In this document: positions 12,500 through 24,800 of the stretch, piece by piece
Layout of the letters: each line of letters opens with the position of its first letter
Position numbering within the stretch: the stretch's first letter is position 1
Assembly (NCBI GenBank): GCA_015143295.1
Contig: CM026561.1
Location: 40,180,875 to 40,244,874 of the forward strand
Reading direction: 5' to 3'
Length of the DNA stretch: 64,000 nucleotides
Source of the DNA: Tetracentron sinense
Taxonomy: Eukaryota > Streptophyta > Magnoliopsida > Trochodendrales > Trochodendraceae
The notes under the pieces: model-generated
The model's input: only the letters and a program-made list of their open reading frames with translations
Told to the model about the DNA's origin: nothing
Databases searched by the model: none
Program-made: the position numbers and the translations under genes

Positions 12500-12514
12500 T
12501 TTGTTGTAGTGTTG

Positions 12515-13667
12515 AAATCCTAGGTTTCATTATACTCCATTGAAAGCTCAATATATGTGCAAAATGAGTCTTGACGTTTACTGGTTTAGAATTTTCAAGC
12601 ATGTGAAGATTTCATGGTCTTCATCAAGTTGCAAAGTGATAATAAGAAGTCATCTAATTGCACAGTATACAAATACCCTAGGATTGCACAGTAACGGTGA
12701 AGAAACTTATTCATTCAAGCATGAGGGTAAGATGACAACTATCCAACCAGCATGCGTATATTATGACTGCAGACAACACATTGATTATGTAAAGACAGTA
12801 ATAGATTATTCGATATTTAAATGCTCTTTCCGGGTTGCCCGTGGAGTTGTTCATATCATAGGATTAAAACTCGACAAGTCGACTCAAAACTTGGCTAAGT
12901 CGACTCGACTCGGATAGGTTTTGAGTCGAGTTTGAGGCAAAACTCGGTTTTGACACTGAAAACCGAGTTACCGAGTAACTCGCCCCGACTCACTCAAGTT
13001 TTTGCACTTTTTTTTGTTACAAAAAAAATTAAGTAAACCGCCTACCCGATTGACTAAATTATATTTTTTTTCTGTTTTTTTAACACACCCCGCACACTCT
13101 TAAGTATAAATACAAAACAAAAAGGGAGTCTTTAGTATATATTGAATTATATATCTCATTTTTAGGCATGGTTTATCATTAATTTTGAATTTAAACCATA
13201 TATATAGTATTAGAAAAACATTATATATGTCCGAGTTTTAGGTGTCATTACTCGGACGAGTTTTGCCTGAGTTTCCAAGTTGACTCTACTCGGCAAGTTT
13301 CCTAGTAGAGTCGAGTTTTCGGGTTTTAAAACACTAGTTCATATGCTCGTTTGTAGCTTCTTTGTTAAATATATCTGTTTAGGTCTTGCCTAACCCCGCC
13401 AAGTATATAAAGGATAGATACTTCTGTACAAGCATTGAAATTGGATAAGAAGATCATAGAATCCAGCCACTGCTGATGGAACAATCCAGTCTAGAGTTCA
13501 TTACATTCACTTATTATAAAAGCTAAGATGGTTCTTCTAGTAAAGAAAACGTGAATGGAATCAGATCCTCATCTGGCTCTCCTTGTGAAGGAATGGTAAA
13601 ATAATGGAATTCATGGAGCAAAGAAAACACCTAAAGTTCTTCCCTTTATGGTTACCAGTAAGCAATA
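12515..13667. other. Sequence between the CACTA element and the BB stop codon
   Basis: This holds the presumed 3' untranslated region and downstream flank of the - strand BB gene plus one hAT-type MITE (12857-13336). No other gene is visible. The 125-codon + strand frame at 12540-12917 has no recognisable motif and overlaps the MITE end, so I do not call it a gene. The BB polyA site was not located. Confidence 0.5.
12857..13336. mobile_element. hAT-type MITE with perfect 8-bp target duplication
   Basis: GTTCATAT occurs immediately outside both ends (12849-12856 and 13337-13344). The ends are imperfect inverted repeats (TAGGATTAAAACTCG against TAGTGTTTTAAAACCCG). The subterminal regions are full of CGAGT/ACTCG motifs. 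Length 480 bp, no coding capacity. The 8-bp duplication fits the hAT superfamily. Confidence 0.85.
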
Positions 13668-13718
13668 TTAATGCCTCGATTCTTCGCCAAATACCTCAGT
13701 GTAGCAAACTGGGCATGC
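13668..13718 (-). CDS. BB: BB coding exon 7 (end of RING, stop)
   Basis: 51 bases encoding [16 protein letters not shown] and a TAA stop. It supplies the last two Cys ligands of the RING. Acceptor CCCTCAG. Confidence 0.92.
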   Translation of the reverse strand, partial: ACPVCYTEVFGEESRH

Positions 13719-15762
13719 CTGAGGGAACAAAATATGGTCAGGTGTGACGCAGAAGCACTAAACCTGTATTGGCACTTGTAGTGAAATTTAATCTAAGGAT
13801 CTCATCAGCTGACCTTGTTAATGCTAAGCCATCTGGCACCGCAGCCAGCATGGTAGACATGCTTGCATGGCAGAGTGATCTGCCGGTCCCTTCTTTTATA
13901 TTCCATCTGGCAAATCACACATCTGTTTGACAACAAGGGTTCAAAATATTAACTGGCTGGAAAACACAAATGACAAGGATGAAAAAGAAAATGCCAGAAA
14001 TCTGGGTCACATTAGAGATATGCGAGAGTAATCAAGTTTTTGAACAGAATTTATAACAGTTGAAGCAAAACCTCAAATACAGACTACGAATCAAAAAACT
14101 CATTTCAGAACCCCCCCCCCTCCCCCTGGGGCCTAAAATGGTTTGCCATGACAAGATCCAAAGTATAGAAGCTAACTCTCAAAAGCAAGTTCTATTTTAT
14201 TTTCTAATTCATTTAGTGTTGCTTCAGTTATATTTCCTTCACATGCTAGATTTAGTATTTTCTCTCCCAACTTCCCTTACAACCATTATTAATGTATATC
14301 ACAGATCAGTATCATGAGCTTCATAAAGTCCTCAACAATGACAACCTTTATTGTTTCCTACAAGTGGTTATGTTGCCAATCACTCGACTACCATTAACTT
14401 ACCTATTCACGTGTAAGATAACACCAACCATAACAATAATCATCATTACCAAACAATGAATAGATAGCCCTTCTACACTTAACTCAAGCAGCTTCTCTTT
14501 ATCACAGGCACCCAGATGGGACAGACCACTCATGCATGACTGAACTGGTTCTTGTAAATAAACAGATAGTAAAATAGCCTGCATTTTGATTATTATGGCC
14601 ATCAATAAGCTAAGTGAAAAACATGCACACAAGCTAACCAGCACAGCACCTGGTTGGTCAAGCAAACAAGCAGCAGATATATCAATATCTTATTTTATCC
14701 CATAACAATGAACATGAAGTACAAAAGAAATAAGTATAAAATAACTAGCCTGAGCTTTCTCGCCTCCATTTATTTTTGCCTTTGGCATTGAATGAACAGA
14801 GGTTTTTTTTTGCAACAGGGGTAAGGCTGCCCTCAGTTTTGAGTTGAGTTTTTTCTCTCTTTTTTTCCTGCGTGCTTCGAGGAAGAAAGTGCACGTTATT
14901 ACTGCAACGGATGCAAGGGGGTCTAAGATCGTGCTTTGCAAGAAATGAACTGTCAGTTATTCAAACAAAGAGGTGTGTCCAAGTATTCCACGGTTGAAAT
15001 ACCAAAAATCCTCCTTTATCTTCTTCCTATCATCCGGGTGGAAAGGATGAGACTGTGAAGCTACATACTAGAAAGGGAAAAAGACTATTACTTACAGTTG
15101 TTTGAAGGAAGAACCGTCATAAAGGATTTTCATGTGTCATCTGTAGCAAAACTACGAACAGGAGCTAGCAGGATTCACTAAGGGTGTGTTTGTTTCACAA
15201 GAAAGAAACAAAAGGAAAAAAAGGAAAGGAAAGGAAAAAAAATGAATTTTCTTGTGTTCACTTCGCAAGAAATCTCGATGGGAAAGTAAAAATGGAAATT
15301 TTCTTCCTTCTTAAAGTGCCCATTTTGTTCATGCATATTTCCATGTAAAAATAATTAATGATGTGACCTTTAGTAAGGGTAATTTGAGAACAACATTTTC
15401 TCAAATTTTATGCCTTTACTTTCTATCAAGATAAACTATCTTTTGTGGGAGAAATTCTTTGAGAGAAAGTAAAATAAAATAAACACTGCGAGGCGTTGGG
15501 AGTCTTGGGACCTCAAGAGGCGTGAGGCGTAAGGCTTAAGCCTCACAAGAAAGTCCTACGCTACCTCATTTTAACAAATAAATAAATAAGAATATTGCAA
15601 AAAGTTTCATAAAAAAAATTATGTGTAATATATAATTATATACATTTATATATATAGGTGTGTCATGTGTGTGTACACACACACATATGTAATACTATAT
15701 AAATTATTCAGCTCTAAAAAAATTAAGAGGCAAAAAAGCTAAAATTTAGATTAACTTTTTTG

Positions 15763-15802
<40 letters not shown>

Positions 15803-18800
15803 GACATTTAGTGTTCAATCATTATGTGGTTGATTTTGGATTCCAACAAACAATTATAAAGTAGTCACCAACTACATATGTTAGACAATGGCTCCATATC
15901 TTTGCAATGTCTACCATGAAAATTAAAGTGAAATATACTCAACAAGGTTTTAAAAAGTCTAAATTCATTAGACATAATAAATTAAGTGCTAATTTAGTCT
16001 AATAACAAAATTAAAAAAATTAAAAAATTATTTAATATTATTGAAATCATGAGGCACACGTCTTAGAAATTCTTAGTTATGTGACTCGAACCCTATTTTT
16101 ACTAATGTTGAGGCACACACCTAAAAAGAAATTTAATGTTCAAGTCTAAGTTATGTGGATAGAACCCTATTTTTAAAAATTATTGTTGAGACACATTCTC
16201 CGGGCATAAAGGGAGCTTTATAGTTTGAGGTGTGAGTCTCGTGAGATTTAAGCCTTTAGGTTAAGCCTCAAGACGTTTTCCTTAAGCCTCGTCCCGAGGC
16301 AAGCCTTGAGGCGTAAGCCTTGAGGCGTAAGCCTCTCATGCCTTTTAAAACACTGATTCTCACATACCAACACTATCAAAACATTGAATTCTTGCAATTT
16401 CTTATACTTTTATCTGTTTTCTTATGTTTACCATAAACTCAAGAAGGTGAAAGAAAACCCCATTTTCTTGCACTTTACCGGTGTTCGGTCATGAGAATAA
16501 CCAAGTTTCTTAAGAAAGTTGGGTTTGAATCAAGGTTATATATAACAATTTTGATTTACGTAACGGATCTAACTGAAACCTTTACGCATCGTCATAACAT
16601 AATGGTTTCGGTCATTACAGTTGAAACCCATAGCGCCCCCATCATTTTGTAGATAAAATTTTAAAAAATATGTACACGTAAGAGAAAAATATTTAAATTT
16701 AACAAATAAACATTAACATTAACACTAAATGCACGAAATACTAAGGCCCCGTTTGCACTTCTATTTTCTGTTTTTAAAAACAAATATTTGAAAAAATTCA
16801 CACAAACATGTTTGGTAAACATGTTTCTGTTTTTTTTAAATTAGAAACAAAATTTTTGAAAATCAAGGTAAGAGAAATTTTATGTTACCTGTTTTTGGAA
16901 ATCAAAAACAAAGAAAGAAAATATGGAGTGCTACCACCCACCACCACTACCAACACCGCCACCACACCACCATGCCACCACCCACCATCATCACACCACG
17001 CCACCACCACCACCATTACACCACCCACCACCACCACCCACCACTACCACCATGGATTGGAATTGTTTACTCATCATTATGTTCATCATATTTACCAAAA
17101 GCATTTTTCTATTTTTCTTTTTTTGAAACAAGCACCAATAATGCCAAACGTGTTTCCTGCAGAAAGTCGTTTCCAGATTTTAAAAGAAAAAAAAAATATG
17201 GCAGTGTATCCAAACGGCCCCTAATTTATCAAGTTTAAATAATTAGAGAAAAATAAAAATGCATAATTCTTTTAAAATTCATGAATCTGTGTTTTAAAAT
17301 TGCTAATATGCATTAACTAGCAAACATGATTGAAAAGAGTTGAGAAATTTTACCCAATCAAAATGCCCCAAAACTATTTTTATTTTTTTTTCAAAAGTGG
17401 GTCATCAAGATTCAAATCGTCAATTCATAGTGTAGATCTAATTTTTTCTCCATAAAAGAAAATATAGTAGTTATATTTGACTTCAAAGGAGAAGAAAGTA
17501 AAATTTTCAAAATAAGTGAGATAGAATGAGTTTCTAGAACTGGTGGTACATAATACAACGTTAATGTTATGTAATAGTTATTAAGAAACATAATGTGGCT
17601 CGTATCAGTACGGATATTACCTAAATCTTTAGGTAACACCCATTTCATAACTGTTTTGGTGAGATTTATTACCATGGTCTGAATAGTGCCCATTATCTTT
17701 TACTATCTCAATTTTTTTCAACAAAAAGTTATTTTGAGAGAATAAAAGCATGGATTTTGAGAAAAATTACCCTTGTCAAATGTCAAATCATTAATTTCTT
17801 CAACTTGTCAATATGCATAATTAATATGGGCAGTTTAAGAAAGCTTTTATTTTCTATTTTTACTTTCTCATCTACCTTTTTTGTCCATTATGTGACCCAT
17901 CACATAAGAATCCCTATTTCCAGGTTCCCTTTGCTTCACATTGATTTTATCAAAATTTGGTCTACAATGTCACGTCAATACTGATAACAAACTGTCTAGT
18001 TTAAAAAAACTTTTCTTTCCTGGTAGTTGAGCTCTGATTCCATCTGTGACATCAAGGGAGAATAGGAATGCTTGATTGAGCTATGGGAACAGTCATAGAT
18101 CTGGTTGGAAATATACTAACATGCACAAGATAATTTATCACAATTTATTGAGAGATGAGGACAAGAGAAACATGACATTTCATAAACCAGAAAGTACCAG
18201 TCATTTCAAAACTTTAATGATGTGTTAACAGCTATAGTTGACAAAAGGAGAAAAGAATGATAACACAATTACAAGAAAGAACACTTAAGAAACATGAATG
18301 TTACCTCTCGCCTAGTGAGTTTTTCCTTGAGAAGAAGCCACTCTTGAACTTTGAGATTGGAAGCGAAGAAATAAGTTCTTGGGAAAGACCTCGATTTTGA
18401 ATTCCAACTGCCTCACCTAAATCAAGTAATTCCTGTGGATGAAAAATTGTGTTACTAATCGACCACTTCTTCGTGAACTTTGAGTTCCAACTGCCATTGT
18501 TTCCTAAAATCATGGAACATTGACACAATAAGGTGAAGAGATTTAAAGCAAATCTAGCTTCCAAAAGACCACCTCTTGACAAAGGGTAACAACACACTCT
18601 ACATTGAACATTTTTCAGAGATCTCACTCTCAAACTGATTTGAGTTCATTCATTAATCTGGTCCACATATTGGCACAGCAGCAATGCCAGAAACCAAATC
18701 ATGAGTCATGACACCTATATTACAGCACTGTCCCATATGTGATAGCCAATGAGATCTGGCTACCTGTCATAGAGACCCACAACAGGTAGATACAGTGTTC

Positions 18801-21800
18801 ACAATATAGAATTTGTATAAGCTTGCCCTGGGAGCGAAATCAGTGAAACTGGAACCCCTAATAATGGGAATGAGAATAGTAAAATTAAATCCCTGGAGAT
18901 AAGCAGATGTTAAATGCCAAGGCACGCAATTTCTTTACAATGTAAAGGCTAGATAGCTAGCCAAAAAAGTGCCAACAGAAACTAAGAGCGCCATTAGCTA
19001 TGATTCACACGCTTGCTTAGTTGCTTTAGGCATAAGCAATGATTGTCCAAGACTTAAGGTTTTTTCTCCATGCTACTATCTGAAGCTGAATCAATAGCAC
19101 CAGCTAAACATACAAACACACACACACACATACCGCATGTGCCATGTGTGATGCACGTGAGAGAGAGCGGGAAGGGGATAAGTGTAAGGGTAATTTTTTC
19201 AATAGTGGCAAATTTCAATCAACGTTTATAAGTCTCATATTCTCATTATAATAGTAAACATAGAGAAGATATAAGTGTAAGGGTAATTTTGTCATTCTCA
19301 TTATAATAATAGAGAAGATAAGTGTAAAAGGTTTTGTTTTTTTGGGTGGGGATACGTGCACCCCCTATATTTACTGATAAACGCTAAGTCTAGAGGAATC
19401 CCCCCCCCCCCGGGTTAAACACCCAAAAAAGATTTAAAGGACCAAAAAGCCCTCTTCTTCTTAAAAGGAATTTAGATTTTCTTCATTTTGTTGATGATGG
19501 CGGTTAAGGCGGCTGGTTCGGTGGCGGAGTTCACAGCAGATTTCGCGACGAAGAAACTCCGACGGAAGTCATAGAGAATTAGAGATTTCGTCATTTGTTC
19601 ATGCTTGCGAGGGCGATGCAATCACGAAGCTCACAAATGAGCAAATACCCTACTTTAATGCCCCTATTTATCTCCAGAACAAGAATCGGAAAGATGAGGT
19701 TGATTAAATATTCTGCCCCATTATTGAATCTTATTTTTCGATTAAGATGATGGAGGAAATTGTGGTGATTTCATATATTGTAGTTGCGATCAAGGGGTGG
19801 TAGAGGTGGCCCCTTTAGAGGCGGTGGCCACGCCGGCAATTGATTGTCGTCAAAGATGTTTACATGTCCTAAATTCGAGTATCTTTCAGTTTGCAGGTTT
19901 TAATTCTTAACAGCTTGCATAAGTTGCCAATTTTCAGAAGCTTGGTACACAAGTAGGGATATTCTTAACACCAAAAAGGGAACCATAGTGTTGCTCTGCT
20001 CTTAAGGGTACCTTCTTGAGAACTCAAACGCAAATGTGACCACTAATTTTTAGCAATAAAAGAGAGAGAGCATGGAAGCACATCGGCTTGGAAAAGAAAT
20101 TGAGAGAAGAAAAAAAACGAATGGAAGGATCACCTCACCGGCTTAGAAAAGAAAGAGAGGTGAGGAGTTAAATGGGTGAGAGGGGCTTAGAAAAGTAAGA
20201 GAGGTGAGGCGTTAAGGTGAACATGCTAGACGTGTGAGCATGGTTTAAAAAAAGGGTTTCGGACGCCGTAACGGACACGGCCAAAATCTTTACGTAACGG
20301 TTTCGGCCTTTACTTATTTTTTTTTTCTTTTTTGCTTAAAAAAATCTAATAAATTCCAATAAATAGAAAAAAAAAAAAAAAAGTAACAAGATACTTTTAA
20401 AGCCAATATGAAGCTCAAAATTTATAAATAAGGAAATTAGATGGGTCGAGGAATGAAACATACCCAAAATAAAGAACCTGTCTTGGATTCCTTCAAATCT
20501 ATTAATTAAACCCCAAATCAAGTTGTTAATCAACAAAAAACAAAAGGATTTTAGGAAAAAAAAAGTACTAAGAATAGGTAAAGAAGAAGAGAGGAAGCAA
20601 AGATGAGGTTTTAGAATGAGTTTAGGGATTTTCAGAACCCAGTCGTACAACCAAAACCTTTATGTATCGGGCGTTACGGTTTTATTTTGGAATAAACAGG
20701 TAAAGGTACTATATCGGGTATCAGAGGCCACCGAAACCTTTACGTAACGGTTTTGGCGATTTTTTAAACCATGCGTGTAAGAGAAGAGTTGCAAAGAGAG
20801 ATGTAAGAATTTTTAGTCGGAATGATGAAACCAAACGGAGTAAGAGAGTGGCTTTTTCGTCTTTTACATTAAAAAAAAAAAATTGTTTAAATAAAGTAGG
20901 TGTATATAAGTAAAAGTTGGGATACATGTAGCACCACCCTTTTTAGGCATCATTTATCTAAGGTTAGTAGGCGAGATTGGCACACCACAATGGGAATCGA
21001 TCCCAGTCCACCCAATCGCGAGACATACACACCACTACTGAGAGACTAAGACCAATGGGTAAGTGTATAATAGTGACAAAATTCAACGTTTTAGCAAAGA
21101 GGATAAGTGTGAGGGTAATTTTGTCAAAGTGAAAAAATTCAATCAACATTTTTAACGGCGCTATTCTCATTATAGTAATAGATATATATATATATTTACC
21201 AACCCTGATGCATGTCTCTTGGATTTTGCACAATTGTAAAATTGTTCCTTGCCCGTTGACGATTAACATCACAAGTTTGTAAGTAGTTTATACTTTATAT
21301 ACATCAAAATTTACTATGCCTAGTCATCATAAGGAAGGGACACACATAAACAACCTTGAGTAAAAGCACAAAGAAGTTGTCATGAGAATGTCATTGGATA
21401 ATTGGATGAAATCATTCAATATAGTCTCCAAATAAAGGCGACATTTCCCTTTTATGCCAATGTCATAAACCGATGCCTCGGATTGCCCTATCTAGTAAGG
21501 GCCTTCCTCCCGCTACAGAAAATAAATCTCTGCCCAGCCGCCAGAAATGACTTGATATTCGTATGCCCTCGAGGGAGGGGGGGAGAATTTCATTTGAATA
21601 AGGGGATAGTTTCTAAGTTATAAAACATTGATACTGCGACTTTGAAAAGAACCATTTTCGCTTTCCTTTTCTAGCTTCAGTTTTTGGGTTCACCTTCATG
21701 TGATTCCTTTGTTGTCTTGTACTTTTTCTCTTTCTCATTTTAATATATATCATCTGAATTACCAATAAAAAAAGTAAATGTCAACAAAGCTAGGGACACA

Positions 21801-24800
21801 GTCTTAATTTATCTTTATTCAAAATCAATCATGGTTTTAAATGTTGATATATAGTGTAAATCGCATCTTGAAAAAGTACATATCACAGGATATATCGCAA
21901 TATATTATTAAATGGCAAAAAAAATTGCCTTTTCAAGAGAATTATTGAGAAAAATAAAGAATGTTTTAGTGAAACTTCTAGAAATATTGAAATAGACACT
22001 AATGTACACTTAGGATTCAAGATCATGGTTGCAAATAACGATACCTATCAGCCGAGAAGGGGTGGTCCGTCTTGGTTTTTTACCTACCCGATATATAGAT
22101 ACACAAGAATTAAAAAAATCCTCCATATCGGTACCGTATCGGACCTATACACTACCGATATGCATAACACGCACCCATTTCTTCTTCCATTTACACTAAA
22201 ACGATGGCACAGACCCATTACACATAGCTTATTTACATAAAATATCATTTAAGTTTCATTTAGTTAAGATATTTATATGTAAATAAAGTTATAACCTCCA
22301 TTTGAATTCAAAGAAAAATTATCCTAGATCCAAACTTCTTGAAGAAAAAAAAACTTTCCAATTCAATAGCAAAATCCACTTTTTATGGATTATGTCAAAA
22401 TTTTAACTTTCAAATGGTAAGGTATTTCTCAAATCTTAAATTTTCAAAAATTTTACTATCAAAACATTACTAAATCTCAAAAGTCCGGTAAAAAAAATCT
22501 CATATTTTAGTCCCCATAAACATTTTCATTTACAGGGTCAAAAAGTTAACTAATAAAGAAACAGTTCAAAAGAAAAAGACTTACATTCAAGCTTTACAAA
22601 AAAAATTCTAAGCATATGTTAGGTACTCCTATTTAAATTCATTAAAAATACACCAAGATTTAAATTCCAAAATAAACCAAAATTCAAATTTCCAGTTCAA
22701 GGCTAAGATTCGATTTTTAGTCATCCATGCCAAATTTTCACTTCGAAATTGCAAGGCTTTTTTCGAATCTTTTTTTTTATTGGCAATCCAAGAAAAATTA
22801 TTATATAGAAGAAGAGAAGCAAAACTACATAAATGAGCCAGAGTATGAATTACAAGATCGTAAACCGATACTGAAAGCCTAAAAGAAAAACATAACAAAA
22901 ACTATAGTAGCTCCTAATAGTGACTACCCAGATGCAATCAAACTGTCAATATGCCTAAGTTCACCCTTGCCTGTCGTCGCTGTCGAGAGGAACACCAGTC
23001 TAAAACCAAAGTGCGGGTCCGAACACATATGTGATGCATAGATGACGGAGAATTGTCAAAAACTATCTTGTTCCTCTCCTTCCAGATTAATCATGCTATA
23101 GCACCCGGCAAAACTAACCAGATAGCCATCCTTGAACCATAGATGACGGAGGTTTTTTTCGAATCTTAAGGGCTAGTAATTTTTAATATATCAAAATATT
23201 TTATTAAAATACAAAAGACAGGTAAAAAATTCTCACATTGGCTTCTATATGGTGTTAGGTCACTACATGCTTAGTCTCAAGCATCAAGTGATATTTATGA
23301 ACAGATTTCACACCTCTCGGATTTACAACAGACGTACATACATATGTACTAGTCCACATACCACGTTCCCATGAGTTTGCCATATAATGTATCACCATAT
23401 TCAGTTTCTAAGCCAACACCGTTCGAGCCAGCACGAAACTCAATGCAGTGTTGAGCTTCTATCATGTATGTAATCTACTTTATGAATGTAATGCATTTCT
23501 TTCTTATATATTTCATTGAATGCAAGGTTTTAATATCTAGATTGTGCTCCATATATGTGGTTAAGTGACTATGGTTTGTATTTTCATAGATGTTTATCAC
23601 AACACGCACACCTTTTTTTAACTTATTAGATTCTTAGCTCCCATAGGTATGGTTATAAATGTAGTTGCACGCATGCCTACAATATAGTTCATAACTTTTT
23701 TGCGAGCTTTTACTAGAATTCTAAATCCACCACATGAATTGATGATTGAGCATCATCTTCAATATGTATATGAACAAAAAAATAAATTCAAAATTTCAGC
23801 ATCTGCTTGCCTTTCTAATATTTATTTTTTTGATAGTTAAATAATTTATATAGTATTTTTTATGTGTACGCACACGCCCACACGCACACACATGTAGTCC
23901 AATACAAATATATATATATATGCATACATATATCTCTTTCTCTCTCTCTCTATATATATATTATAATTTCTCTTACATTTTATTTATTTGTTAAAATGAG
24001 AGAGAATGGGGCTTTTTACGGCTTACGCATCTTGAGGTCTTAACGTCTCGCTCGCCTCACCTCGCCTTGCCTCACGCCTTCGTGTTTTAAAACATTGGGG
24101 AATAGATAATAGAAATAGATATTTCCCTAAATAACTTTTGTAATTCTTGGACCCACTATTTATAAGAATAGGAATATTGTGATAAGTAACAACAAAAACT
24201 ACTTCCACTATTACGTACCAATGAAAAATTGATATTAGTCGTGGGTCCTACTATAATGAAATGTGATTTTTTAAACAGTATAATAAATTTTGATAATACT
24301 TAGACTCTCTTCCTTGTATTACCCAATTTATACGGTAGAGCAATGCTACGTCCACTTTCTGGTTGTCCACTGTCCAGTAGTTTTTGCTATTTTTAAACAA
24401 AAAGACAAAACAAAAGTGATGGGTCCCACAAAAAAGTGTCATACTATTTTGTCTTCCTGTACAAAAATAAGGGAGAGTGGACAACCGGAAAGTGGACATA
24501 GCATTGCTCTTATACGGTATTACTAATAACTTTGAGTATTAAGTAGAATCAATGTTTACGTAATTGAAAGTTCTATCATAAGTAACTACTTAATTTATTT
24601 AGAAATTATATTATCATAACTCTTAGTATTACATGGGACCCCTTAATTTAGAACAATATATTTACATAAATCATTAACTCGGAATTTCACGAATTCTAAA
24701 CTCTTCCATAAGTTCATTTTTGCTGATTTTAGGAATTTTTAACTTTTAGTTTAAACCAATGTTTTAAAAGGCATGTGAATCTTACGCCTTGAGGCTTGCC

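Larger units (their letters stand above)
3409..12511. mobile_element. CACTA (En/Spm) DNA transposon, full-length but defective
   Basis: Both termini match the CACTA superfamily exactly: CACTACAACAAA at 3409-3420 and its complement at 12500-12511. A 3-bp target duplication TTG flanks it at 3406-3408 and 12512-12514. Subterminal arrays of short repeats (AGAGACAGAAATATTTCCGT and variants) fill the first and last ~370 bases, as expected for TNPA binding. Inside are remnants of two genes in the usual order: a TNPD-type transposase (Transposase_21 family with DUF4218 and DUF4216) and a TNPA/Transposase_24-like gene. The catalytic core of the transposase is absent and several frames are broken, so the copy is non-autonomous. 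The intact ends and exact duplication suggest it moved fairly recently, perhaps with trans-supplied transposase. Confidence 0.93.
13923..18304 (-). other. BB intron 5 (4.4 kb)
   Basis: Besides the elements listed separately, it holds a (TA)n run at about 15763-15797 and AT-rich unique-looking sequence. The short open frames (14060-14317, 14399-14665, 14690-14941, 17412-17693) show no motif and are closed by nearby stops, so none is called a gene. Confidence 0.6.

Noticed and set aside
12540-12917. 125-codon + strand frame between the CACTA element and BB
   Set aside because: No domain, and it runs into a MITE terminus; more likely flank or BB 3' region.
16808-17238. His/Pro/Thr-rich frames of 67-138 codons
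   Set aside because: They are translations of CAC repeats in a Tourist-like MITE in three phases.
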